A stretch of DNA of 64,000 nucleotides from Terriglobus albidus (lineage in GTDB: Bacteria > Acidobacteriota > Terriglobia > Terriglobales > Acidobacteriaceae): the NCBI RefSeq assembly GCF_025685425.1, contig NZ_JAGTAS010000024.1, positions 1 to 64,000 of the forward strand, written 5' to 3'. Below the pieces are notes generated by a model. That model was not told where the DNA came from, did no database searches, and saw nothing but the letters and a program-made list of their open reading frames with translations. A program made the translations under genes and the position numbers. Shown in pieces: positions 24,129 through 32,553 of the stretch (position 1 is its first letter; each line of letters begins with the position of its first letter).

Positions 24129-24809
24129 TCATTCCGCCGAAAGGATGGTCTCAAACAGCAGCAGGGAGACGGTGGTGTAGACCGTGTCATAGATGCCCAG
24201 GATGCGCAGTCCTGATTGTGGCTCGGTCTCTCCCGTCAAGATTCCCGTAGCCGCCGAGATCATCGCCAGCAGGGCAGGCAGGGCAATCGGAAAGAGGATA
24301 AGAGGCAACAGCAGCTCCCGGCTGCGTGCGCGGAGGCCAAGTGCGGCAAAGAAGGTGCCGTTAACCACGATGGCCCAGGTGCCCAGGGGGAGCAACGCGA
24401 GAAGCATGCTGGCTTGCCCTAAGATGTGCAAATTGAAAAAGATAAAGAAGATTGGTGCAAGTACTACTTCTACGATTGTGACGAACAGGAAATTCGCCAG
24501 CGCCTTGCCGAGGAAGAGTGCAGACGGCGGTGAAGGCGACATCCGCTGGGCATCGAGTACGCCGTTTCGCATCTCGCGCGACCAGGACTGATTCAGTGCC
24601 GTCGTGGAGGCAAAGAGCAGGCCGACCCAGAGCAGGCCGCCGGCGATCTGCCGGGCGAGCGTGGGCTGCGAGGTGGGGTCGAAGGCCAGTGAGAACACGA
24701 CCACGACGAGCAGGGTAAAGAAGAGCATGCCCATCAGGGCATCGCGCGAGCGGAACTCGAGGCGAAGCTCCTTTTCCAGGTGCAGCCAGACCGTGCGGAG
24801 ATAGTTCAT
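24129..24809 (-). CDS. ccmB: Heme exporter membrane subunit CcmB
   Basis: 226 residues with about six helices; KELRLEFRSRDALMGMLFFTLLVVVVFSLAF at the N-terminus and LNQSWSREMRNGVLDAQRMSP, the segment that typically contacts CcmA, are characteristic. It partners CcmA in the ATPase step that releases holo-CcmE. The start overlaps the ybaK stop by four bases (ATGA). Confidence 0.92.
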   Translation of the reverse strand: MNYLRTVWLHLEKELRLEFRSRDALMGMLFFTLLVVVVFSLAFDPTSQPTLARQIAGGLLWVGLLFASTTALNQSWSREMRNGVLDAQRMSPSPPSALFLGKALANFLFVTIVEVVLAPIFFIFFNLHILGQASMLLALLPLGTWAIVVNGTFFAALGLRARSRELLLPLILFPIALPALLAMISAATGILTGETEPQSGLRILGIYDTVYTTVSLLLFETILSAE

Positions 24810-25309
24810 GCCTGCTGCACCGGGGCTTTCGTGAGGTCGACGACTTCAGCTCCGGAGGCGCGCAGGTAATCTGCGGGGGACATCAGGAGCTGCATACCGC
24901 GCTGACCGGCGGAGACGGAGATGCGATCCCAGAGCTCAAGTGTCTCGTCAGCGAAGGCGCGGAAGGCTTTCTTTGCGCCCATCACAGTTACCCCGCCGCG
25001 GATATAACCGGTGAGCGGCTCTACATCTTTGAGCGAAGCCAGTTCGGCCTTCTTTTCGCCGGCGGCGGCTGCGAGCTTTTTCAGGTCAAGCTCGGCATCA
25101 CCGGGCACAACGGCAAAGACGTATTCGCCTGAGTGCAGACGGGAGAGCAGTGTCTTGTAGACCTGCTCGATCGGCATCTCGATCTTCTTCGCGACGGAGA
25201 TGGCGGTGAGGTCGTTGGGGTCGACCTCGTAGGTACGAATCTCGTAGGAGATGCCAAGCTGGTCGAGGATACGGGCAGCGTTTGTTTTGGAGACGTGTGG
25301 AGAGCTCAT
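24806..25309 (-). CDS. ybaK: YbaK/EbsC-type Cys-tRNA(Pro)/Cys-tRNA(Cys) deacylase
   Basis: 167 residues. It matches the YbaK editing domain: ARILDQLGISYEIRTYEVDP, VYKTLLSRLHSGEYVFAVVPGDAELDLKK, GYIRGGVTVMGAKKAFRAF and a final ISVSAGQRGMQLLMSPADYL. It hydrolyses mischarged Cys-tRNA(Pro). It is inserted between ccmA and ccmB with ATGA overlaps at both ends, so it is translated as part of the cytochrome c maturation unit. Confidence 0.93.
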   Translation of the reverse strand: MSSPHVSKTNAARILDQLGISYEIRTYEVDPNDLTAISVAKKIEMPIEQVYKTLLSRLHSGEYVFAVVPGDAELDLKKLAAAAGEKKAELASLKDVEPLTGYIRGGVTVMGAKKAFRAFADETLELWDRISVSAGQRGMQLLMSPADYLRASGAEVVDLTKAPVQQA

Positions 25310-25980
25310 GCTGTCTGGGTAGCCTCCATCGAGACAAACTCCCCGGCCTGAATACGCAGGACATGATCAGCCAGAGGCATGGCCAGCTCTGCCTGGTGGG
25401 TCGTGAGAACGATGGTGCGGGGGTGACCGTTGGCCAGCGGCCAGGTGCGGAAGTCTTTCAATAGGTCGAGCATCTGGGCAACGGAGTGGACATCCAGGTT
25501 GGAGAAGGGCTCGTCGAGTAAGAGCATTTCGGGATCTGCGGAGAGGACACGCGCCAGCGAGACCCGTTGCCGCATTCCCTGCGAATACTGGCTGACTGGT
25601 TTGTTGAGGTGCGGATCAAGACCAACCGCGCGCAAGGCCATCTCGGGAGATCCCATGCATGCGCAATCTCCTGCGCTCTTGCGGAGTTTGGTGTAGTAGG
25701 TCAGATTCTCCATGGCGGTCAGCTCGTCATAGAGCATGGTTGCGTGGCTCATGTAGGCGACGCGCCGCTGTTGCCTGTTGGCAGGCCCATCAAGAACGGT
25801 AAGCGTGCCGCGGGTCGGCAGTGAGAGCCCCGCGAGCAACCGCAGCAGCGTGGATTTGCCGGCTCCATTCTCGCCCAGGACAAGGTAGACGGCGCCTGCC
25901 TCCAGCGTGACCGAAAAGCTCTTCAGGGCGGCGAAGCGGCCATAGAGTTTCGTGACGTTGGTGAGGACGGCAGCTTGCAT
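25306..25980 (-). CDS. ccmA: Heme ABC exporter ATP-binding protein CcmA
   Basis: 224 residues, a single ABC ATPase domain: Walker A GENGAGKSTLLRLLAG, Q-loop region VAYMSHATMLYDEL, signature YSQGMRQRVSLARVL, Walker B LLLDEPFSNLD, and the switch histidine in VLTTHQAEL. The first gene of the ccm cluster here, with the downstream reading frame overlapping by four bases. Neighbouring ccmB/C identifies it as CcmA rather than a generic ABC protein. Confidence 0.92.
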   Translation of the reverse strand: MQAAVLTNVTKLYGRFAALKSFSVTLEAGAVYLVLGENGAGKSTLLRLLAGLSLPTRGTLTVLDGPANRQQRRVAYMSHATMLYDELTAMENLTYYTKLRKSAGDCACMGSPEMALRAVGLDPHLNKPVSQYSQGMRQRVSLARVLSADPEMLLLDEPFSNLDVHSVAQMLDLLKDFRTWPLANGHPRTIVLTTHQAELAMPLADHVLRIQAGEFVSMEATQTA

Positions 25981-26053
25981 GCGCTAGAGAAAGTATAGGT
26001 GCTTCGATGGCAGGGTGTCTGATGAGTAGGATGGTGCCTGAGGGAAATGCACG

Positions 26054-27487
26054 ATGAAGACAGCGGCGGGAATAGTGCTGGGGGTAGTTTGTACGATTGG
26101 CGTTTCTGCGCAATCCACCGGTGTTAGCGCCGGAAGTAGTGAAGTGGCCGAAGCGAGGGCGATCTTTAAGCAACTGATCGAGATCAATACGACTGACTCC
26201 GTCGGCAGTGTTACGAAGGCAGCAGAGGCTATGCGGCAGAGACTGCTGCATGGGGGCTTTCCTGCCGAGGACCTGAAGCTGCTCGGCCCCAATGACCGCA
26301 AGATGAACCTGGTGGCGCGTTATCGCGGCAAGGCGGGATCGACGCTGAAGCCCATGCTGGTGATCTGCCATCTGGATGTGGTGGAAGCGAATCGCTCCGA
26401 CTGGACGACCGATCCATTTGTCTTTACGGAGAAGGATGGCTACTTCTATGGCCGCGGAGCCTATGACGTCAAAGACGGAGACGCCGCAGCCATCGAGGCC
26501 TTCCTGCGCATGAAGCGTGAGGGCTTTGTGCCCAGCCGTGACATCATTCTGGCGCTCACCGCAGATGAAGAAGGCGGCGCCTCGAATGGTGTGGGTTGGT
26601 TAATGAAGAATCATCCGGAGGAGATGCAGGCCGAGTTCGTCATCAATCCGGATGGCGGCGGAATGACCACCGTGAACGGCAAGCCGTACTCTCTCAATGT
26701 TGAAGCGACTGAAAAGACCTATGCCGATTACGTGCTGATTGCTACCTCGCCCGGAGGCCACTCCTCAGAACCGATGCCTGGGAATGCGATCTATCGTCTG
26801 GTGGCGGCCCTCGCAAAGGTAGAGAAGTATCAGTTTCCGTTCGAACAGAATGAGGTCACGCGGGCACAGTTTGCTGCGCTGGCAAAGTTGGATGGCGGAC
26901 GTGCTGGTGCAGATCGAATGGCTGTCCTGAAGACTCCTCCGGACCCGGGGGCGTTGAAGCGGCTCAACGAGAATCCCGAGATCTATCCCGCACTGCACAC
27001 CACCTGCGTGGCGACGATGATCCAGGGAGGACATGCTCCCAATGCCTTGCCGAATAAAGTACAGGCGAATGTGAACTGCCGCATCCTTCCAGGGCATACG
27101 CAGGAGGAGGTCCGTCAGGAGCTGGCCCGTGTGATTGGGGATAACGAGGTGAAGGTGGCTTATAAGAGCGACGGAGGCCAGGTGAGCGATACCGCGCCCA
27201 ATCGCACCAGTGCGCCGCCTCCTCCTCCGCTACCGGCGGTCTTCGATCCGCTCAAGCAGGTAGTCGGGCAGATGTGGCCGGGGCTGGTGATTGTGCCGTC
27301 GATGGAGTTCGGCGCGACCGATTCCATCTACACCATGGCTGCAGGTATTCCGAGCTATGGTATTTCCGGCATGGGAATGGATCGCGACGAGAACCGTGCG
27401 CACGGGAAGGATGAACGGATCAAGGTCTCGGATTTCGATGCGGGCTGTGAATTCTTTTATCGCTACCTGAAGGCGGTTGCGAAGTAA
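26054..27487 (+). CDS. Secreted M20 family metallopeptidase
   Basis: 477 residues with an N-terminal signal peptide (KTAAGIVLGVVCTIGVSAQS). Zinc-site motifs of the M20/ArgE-CPG2 family are visible: VICHLDVVEA (His and Asp), YGRGAYDVKDGDAA, ALTADEEGGASNGVGWL (catalytic and metal Glu) and a C-terminal GISGMGMDRDENRAHGKDER (final His). It is probably a periplasmic di/tripeptidase or carboxypeptidase. Divergent from ccmA. Confidence 0.9.
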   Translation: MKTAAGIVLGVVCTIGVSAQSTGVSAGSSEVAEARAIFKQLIEINTTDSVGSVTKAAEAMRQRLLHGGFPAEDLKLLGPNDRKMNLVARYRGKAGSTLKPMLVICHLDVVEANRSDWTTDPFVFTEKDGYFYGRGAYDVKDGDAAAIEAFLRMKREGFVPSRDIILALTADEEGGASNGVGWLMKNHPEEMQAEFVINPDGGGMTTVNGKPYSLNVEATEKTYADYVLIATSPGGHSSEPMPGNAIYRLVAALAKVEKYQFPFEQNEVTRAQFAALAKLDGGRAGADRMAVLKTPPDPGALKRLNENPEIYPALHTTCVATMIQGGHAPNALPNKVQANVNCRILPGHTQEEVRQELARVIGDNEVKVAYKSDGGQVSDTAPNRTSAPPPPPLPAVFDPLKQVVGQMWPGLVIVPSMEFGATDSIYTMAAGIPSYGISGMGMDRDENRAHGKDERIKVSDFDAGCEFFYRYLKAVAK

Positions 27488-27576
27488 CCCGGGTACCCTC
27501 GGGGTCCATTTTTTTCTTCGCCGTGTGCCCCCTCGCAACGCTGAGGTGGGTTCGGAACCGATGCGTTTTTCACTGC

Positions 27577-27615
27577 AAGCTTGGGCTGCGGTCATTGACC
27601 GCAGCCCAAAGCAAT
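27577..27615. terminator. Probable bidirectional terminator hairpin
   Basis: The perfect 13-base stem TTGGGCTGCGGTC / GACCGCAGCCCAA with a short loop lies between the convergent M20 peptidase and SDR genes. The T tract is weak on both sides. Confidence 0.55.
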
Positions 27616-27646
27616 TTGGATCGTGTATGAACTGGAAAATCGGGCC

Positions 27647-28399
27647 TTAGATTCCTGCGCCGCCACCGACCTTGATGATCTCGCCGGTGATCCAGCGCGC
27701 ATCGTCAGAGACAAGGAAGGCAGTCGGAAGGGCAATGTCCTCCGGCTGACCGGCACGTCCAAGCGGGGTAATCGAGATGAAGAACTCTTCCTGTGGGGAA
27801 CCGGTGACCCCGACCTTTTCGGTGCCTTCCGTGACGACATAGCCGGGATTGATGGCATTGACACGGATCTTCTTCGGCGCAAGCTCCTTCGCGAGCACCT
27901 TGGTGATGGTGTCGACCGCACCCTTGGTTCCGCTGTAGATGCTGGTCGTGGGGGGCGCGAAGGTGCTGGCAATCGAGCTGATGTTTACCACGCTGCCGCC
28001 CTCCGCAGGGAAGTGCTTCACTGCTTCGCGCGTGGCCTGCAGAAGGCCAAGAACGTTGGTGTTGTACTGGCGGGCGTACTCTTCGGCAGTGATCTCCTCA
28101 AGCGGTACGAACGCGTAAACACCGGCGTTGTTGATGAGGATATCGATCTTGCCGTAAGTCTTTTTGGCCTCTTCAAAGAGTTTTACGGTCTGGCCGTTGT
28201 CTGCGACCGAGCCGCCGATGGCAACGGCGTTTCCGCCCGCAGCCTTAATCTCGGCGACGACCTTGTCCGCGCCTTGTTTCGACGATGCATAGTTAACGAC
28301 GACGCTGGCTCCATCCTTTGCAAGCTGTTTTGCAATCGCTGCGCCAATTCCTTTGCTCGCTCCTGTGACGACGGCAACCTTATTCGATAGCTTTCCCAT
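27647..28399 (-). CDS. SDR family oxidoreductase (FabG-like)
   Basis: 250 residues, classical short-chain dehydrogenase: VTGASKGIGAAIAKQLA (TGxxxGxG), NNAGVYAF, the catalytic Ser in NISSIAS and SIYSGTKGAVD (YxxxK with a Gly between), and NAINPGYVVT. NADP(H) specificity and substrate cannot be deduced. GGAGG lies eight bases before the ATG. Probably a stand-alone glucose/3-ketoacyl-type reductase rather than the fatty-acid FabG. Confidence 0.88.
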   Translation of the reverse strand: MGKLSNKVAVVTGASKGIGAAIAKQLAKDGASVVVNYASSKQGADKVVAEIKAAGGNAVAIGGSVADNGQTVKLFEEAKKTYGKIDILINNAGVYAFVPLEEITAEEYARQYNTNVLGLLQATREAVKHFPAEGGSVVNISSIASTFAPPTTSIYSGTKGAVDTITKVLAKELAPKKIRVNAINPGYVVTEGTEKVGVTGSPQEEFFISITPLGRAGQPEDIALPTAFLVSDDARWITGEIIKVGGGAGI

Positions 28400-28618
28400 G
28401 AAATCCTCCGTGTCGAATGTTGTGAAAGTATTTCGACAGTCATCTAATTGATGTCATGCGAAGAATGAGGATTCATAAAGTGCGGTGACCAGGCGTATGC
28501 GGAAAATTTTGCTGATCCGTAGAGTGCTGGGAGGCATAGCACTGGCAATGGTTTTGTCGCGAGTGCTGAGGTCTTTCCTTTTGAGGTACAGCCTGGCGAT
28601 CCTGCGACCGTAGCCTAC

Positions 28619-29533
28619 TTAGTTCAAGGCTGGAATCACAGTCTCGAAATATCGCACGTGATCGAGATCTGAAATGAGGCCAGGCTGTCTCGGGCGCCAT
28701 CCCAACAATTTCTGAGTGGCCTTGCTGGAAGCCGGCATATCGAGATTCAGGAGGCGACCGAGAAAGCCGAAATGTTCAATTGCTTCGCCTGCCGATTTGC
28801 CGACGATGGGCAATCGCAGCCGCCGGCCGATCACCTCCGCAATCTCACGTATCGGCACTCCTTCGTCTGCGATTCCGTTATACGTGGTTCCCGCTGTTCC
28901 TTTCTCCAGTGCCAGCCGGAAGAGGCGAGCGGCATCGAGCCGATGCACCGCAGGCCAGCGATTGAAACCGTCGCCTACATATGCTGAAACGCCGCGCTTT
29001 CGAGCTATGGCGACCATCTCCGGGATGAATCCGTTATCGCCTTCACCGTGGACGGTTGGAGGAAGGCGAACCACAGAAGCTGGTACCCCCTGTGCTGTCA
29101 GGGCTTGCACGGCCTCTTCTGACGCTGTGCGGGGAATCCCGGTGGAGATGGATTGCGGATCGTCTTCAGTTGCGAGCTGGCCCGCGACGCGTGCAACTCC
29201 AGTGCCAGAGGCAGCTACCAGAGGGCGATTGCTGCCGGCGAGTCCGGAGCCAAGGGCCTCGATTGCCTGGCGATCGATCTCGCAGCTCATCTTCCAGTTT
29301 GTGAAGTCGTGGACGAAGGCTGTGTGGATCACACCATCGCACATCGATGCTCCAAGACGGAGGCGTTCCGGATCTTCCAGATCCCCCAGATGTACCTCGG
29401 CGCCGGCGGCGATCAACGATTTTGTGCCGGCAGCAGAGCGGGTAAGGCCTAATACCTGATGCCCTGCATGGACGAATTCCCTAACGATTGCGGAACCGAT
29501 AAAACCCGTCGCTCCTGTGACGAAAACGCGCAC
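28619..29533 (-). CDS. NAD-dependent epimerase/dehydratase family protein (extended SDR)
   Basis: 304 residues. It starts [20 protein letters not shown], with the GxxGxxG nucleotide site and the central [17 protein letters not shown] segment of the atypical SDR5-like group. The usual YxxxK is not obvious; [11 protein letters not shown] occupies that region. Such proteins are commonly annotated as SDR reductases of unknown substrate. The 219 bases between this gene and the SDR at 28399 show no other gene. Confidence 0.85.
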   Translation of the reverse strand: MRVFVTGATGFIGSAIVREFVHAGHQVLGLTRSAAGTKSLIAAGAEVHLGDLEDPERLRLGASMCDGVIHTAFVHDFTNWKMSCEIDRQAIEALGSGLAGSNRPLVAASGTGVARVAGQLATEDDPQSISTGIPRTASEEAVQALTAQGVPASVVRLPPTVHGEGDNGFIPEMVAIARKRGVSAYVGDGFNRWPAVHRLDAARLFRLALEKGTAGTTYNGIADEGVPIREIAEVIGRRLRLPIVGKSAGEAIEHFGFLGRLLNLDMPASSKATQKLLGWRPRQPGLISDLDHVRYFETVIPALN

Positions 29534-29643
29534 AAGCCCATCCCACCCTCATTGTATGAGCTGCAACGCTGATTCTCTTACTATCGGGTTTCAGGTTTTG
29601 AGTCAGCGATACACAGGGAGTCCGCGGTTCATTTCGATGCTGC

Positions 29644-32313
29644 TTACTCCATGCGGAGTGCTTCAACCGGGTTGACGGATGCGGCGCGCCTGGCGGGCAG
29701 AAAGGCAGCGGTGAATCCTCCGATAGCCAGCAGGAGAGCGACCGCGATCAGGGTTACGGTGTCGTGTGCGCGAACTCCATAAAGATAGCTGGAGAGAAAG
29801 CGGCTGCTGAACCAGGCCAGGGTAAGACCAGTGCAGGCGCCGGCAAGAATCATGCCTCCTGCTTGACGGAGGACGAGCCAGACGACCTGGCTGCGGCTGG
29901 CTCCGAGGGCAACGCGGACGCCGATCTCGCGGGTGCGCTGGGTGACGAGTTGAGCAAGCAGCCCGTAGAGTCCGGAGAGACAGAGGAGCAGCGCGGAGCC
30001 TCCGAAGACGATGAGAAGCCGGGAGATGAGCTGCTGGCTGCCATAGGAGTCCTCGACGATCTGGGTCATGGTGCTGAACTCCGTGTTGGCGAACTCGGGG
30101 CTCGCCTGGGTCATGATGGAGCGCAACTCCGGAACGATGGAATCGGTGCTGCGGCTGGTACGGAGTGCAAGCGACATGGCGATGCCGCCGGATACCTTGT
30201 AGGTGCCCGAGTCAGGCGTGAGCTGCGGGAAGTAGACCTGGATCTCAGGCGCAGGTTGTTCGGTCACAGAGACCTGGCGCGAGTCATCGAGGACACCAAT
30301 GACGATCGCGCGACGCTCTTTTCCAAAGTTCATAATGTTCTGGCCGATGATCTTGTCGGGATCATTCGACTGGGAGAACTCCTTGACGAACTCATGGTTC
30401 ACGACGACGACTGCCTGCGAGCCGGCGGTGTCGTCCTGGTTGAAGTAGCGCCCACGAAGCATGGTGAAACCGAAGACACGCTGAGCGTCAGAGTTGACCG
30501 CGCGGAAGTTGGCGCGAATGTCACGCCGGCGAATAGCGTCGGCGGAGTTCCCTTCCGCGGAAAAGCTGAACATCATACGGAAGCTGTGGCCGAGGGGAAC
30601 CTCGGTCATGAGGGTGGCTGCCTCAACTCCGGGCAGAGCGCGGACTCTTTTAAGGATTGGCGCATAGAGGGTAGCGTTGAGGTCGTGATTGACGAACCGG
30701 TATGAGGGGATGGCCATGCTGCCGACGAGGATGTTGTCGGTACGGAAGCCAAGCGGAACCTGGCGAAGAGCGTAGATAGTGCGTAGCAGAAGACCGCAGG
30801 AGAACAGAAGTACGAGTGCGAGCGAAATCTGGCTGACGACGAGAAGCGAACGGGTACGGTGCTGGCTCGGGCTGATGCCGGACTGCCGTGCTCCCTGACG
30901 AAGGGCAGGCTCGATAGAGGCGCGGGCACTGGTGAGGGCAGGCCAGAGAGCAGAAACGAGCGCGCTGCATACCGTAAGAGCGAGAAGTACAGCGATGGAC
31001 TTCCAGCCAGGAGAGGCATCATGGAGGTTCAGCTGCAGGGAGAGGCCATGCGCAAAGAGGCGTAGAAGACCGAAAGCGATCACAAGGCCGAGAAGCGAAC
31101 CGCCGATGCTGAGCGAGAGGCCTTCGAGAATGAGCTGTTGGACAATGCGAATACGGCTTGCGCCAAGGGCTCCGCGAACTGCAATTTCGCATTGGCGGGT
31201 GACGCGGCGGGCAAACAGCAGGCCACCGACGTTAATGCAGGCGATGATCCATAGAAGAGCGGAAGCGGCGAATAGTGCGAGCACGGCGCGCCGAACCTCG
31301 GGCTCCACCAACGAAGCGGCGTAACTGCTGACAGAGGCAGAGGAGACCAGCTCTCGCAGGTACATGTCAGTGTATTGTGCGGCGACCGAGGGCTGGATCG
31401 CCTTTATCTCTGCGTCGGCAGATTGGATGCTGGCTCCGGCACGAAGCCGTGCAACAACCATGTATGTGGGCGTTTCACTGGTGTGAGTCTTGCTGGCTTC
31501 CGTAAATGGCGCGGGAGTCCAGACCTCGGCCGTTGTGGTGGAGAGAGGAAGGGCAAAGCCACGGGGCATTACCCCGACGACGGTGTAGGATTTCCCATTG
31601 ATCCTGGCGATACGGCCGATGATATCGGGGCGAGCGCCAAAGAATTGGCGCCACGCCGTGTCGCTGAGGATGACCGTACTCTCTTCGCCAGTATTTGCGA
31701 AAGTGTCCGTAGTGCCGCTGAAGCCGGAGCCCAGCGCGGGGCTGACGCCAAGGACGTGAAAGAGGTTGGTGCTGACGAGTTGATTCCTGATCTGTTGCGC
31801 CCCGCCGTCACCCTCAAGAAAGAAGCGGCCATTTGCGGGTGTGTGAAAGCCGAGGGACTCGAAGGAGCGGGCTTTGAGCCGCCACTGCTGGATGTCGAGC
31901 CAACAGATGTTAGGAGAGTCACCGCGACGGCCCGACTCCTGAACTTTGACCAGCCGTTGAGGTGAAGCGTAAGGGAGTACCTGGAGAAGGACGCGCTCGA
32001 CAACGGTGAACATGGCAAGCGTTGCACCAACGCCGAGCGCGAGGGTGGCAATGACTGTAATGCTGAAGGCGGGGGAGCGGCGCATCTGACGCCACGCGTA
32101 TCGAATATCCTGCAGGACGTGTTCTAGCCACTCGCCGGGCCACATGCGCTGAGTCGTCTCGCGGACGAGCAGTGGGTTACCAAACTCGCGATGCGCAGCC
32201 CGGCGAGCCTCTTCAGGAGACGCGCCCTGGGCGACGCGGTCGGCAATGGACATGGCGATATGGCTGGCGATCTCTTCGTCAACCTCGTTGGCTCGGCGGC
32301 GCCAGAATCTCAT
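29644..32313 (-). CDS. ADOP-family (acidobacterial duplicated orphan permease) MacB/FtsX-type ABC permease
   Basis: 889 residues. An N-terminal cytosolic segment, RRRANEVDEEIASHIAMSIADR with RRAAHREFGNPLLVRE, is the hallmark of the family. It is followed by two MacB-periplasmic-core plus FtsX units (DIRYAWRQMRRSPAFSITVIATLALGVG; later RTREIGVRVALGASRSQVV). About eight membrane helices are expected. No ATPase partner is adjacent, hence "orphan". Members are often preceded by a PadR regulator, which is absent here, though a candidate operator palindrome precedes the gene. The function is unknown, perhaps export or lipoprotein/antibiotic efflux. Confidence 0.93.
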   Translation of the reverse strand: MRFWRRRANEVDEEIASHIAMSIADRVAQGASPEEARRAAHREFGNPLLVRETTQRMWPGEWLEHVLQDIRYAWRQMRRSPAFSITVIATLALGVGATLAMFTVVERVLLQVLPYASPQRLVKVQESGRRGDSPNICWLDIQQWRLKARSFESLGFHTPANGRFFLEGDGGAQQIRNQLVSTNLFHVLGVSPALGSGFSGTTDTFANTGEESTVILSDTAWRQFFGARPDIIGRIARINGKSYTVVGVMPRGFALPLSTTTAEVWTPAPFTEASKTHTSETPTYMVVARLRAGASIQSADAEIKAIQPSVAAQYTDMYLRELVSSASVSSYAASLVEPEVRRAVLALFAASALLWIIACINVGGLLFARRVTRQCEIAVRGALGASRIRIVQQLILEGLSLSIGGSLLGLVIAFGLLRLFAHGLSLQLNLHDASPGWKSIAVLLALTVCSALVSALWPALTSARASIEPALRQGARQSGISPSQHRTRSLLVVSQISLALVLLFSCGLLLRTIYALRQVPLGFRTDNILVGSMAIPSYRFVNHDLNATLYAPILKRVRALPGVEAATLMTEVPLGHSFRMMFSFSAEGNSADAIRRRDIRANFRAVNSDAQRVFGFTMLRGRYFNQDDTAGSQAVVVVNHEFVKEFSQSNDPDKIIGQNIMNFGKERRAIVIGVLDDSRQVSVTEQPAPEIQVYFPQLTPDSGTYKVSGGIAMSLALRTSRSTDSIVPELRSIMTQASPEFANTEFSTMTQIVEDSYGSQQLISRLLIVFGGSALLLCLSGLYGLLAQLVTQRTREIGVRVALGASRSQVVWLVLRQAGGMILAGACTGLTLAWFSSRFLSSYLYGVRAHDTVTLIAVALLLAIGGFTAAFLPARRAASVNPVEALRME

Positions 32314-32373
32314 GGTGTGCTGCTCCTATCCTGCGTGGCGTCAAGACTGTCTCCTCCGGTTCCCCCGGGGAAG

Positions 32374-32390
32374 ATGTAGACACTCTACAT
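32374..32390. promoter_or_regulatory. Perfect 17-bp palindrome, candidate PadR-type operator
   Basis: ATGTAGACACTCTACAT, 61 bases upstream of the ADOP permease start, with a further half-site GTCTACAT at 32409-32416. PadR regulators typically bind ATGT-N8/9-ACAT sequences and are usual partners of ADOP permeases. Confidence 0.5.
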
Positions 32391-32421
32391 GGAGAGAGGT
32401 AGGACGTCTACATCTGTCCTT

Positions 32422-32496
32422 AGCGCGCGGATAAACCTTATCCAGCACAAGGACCTGGAACGAACCCGAGTCCCTACGAAAGAAATTGTGCTGACA
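32422..32496 (+). pseudogene. 5' remnant of a PQQ-propeller gene fused ahead of nhaA
   Basis: This segment reads INLIQHKDLERTRVPTKE and is homologous, in DNA and in frame, to the start of the propeller gene at 34051-34127 (VSVLTQHNDLERTGVNAKE). It looks like what remains of a paralogous gene's 5' end and is open into nhaA. Confidence 0.65.
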
Positions 32497-32553
32497 TACA
32501 CACTCATTGTGAGTCTCTCAGCGAGCTACTCTCAATCTCGATACGATGAGCAA

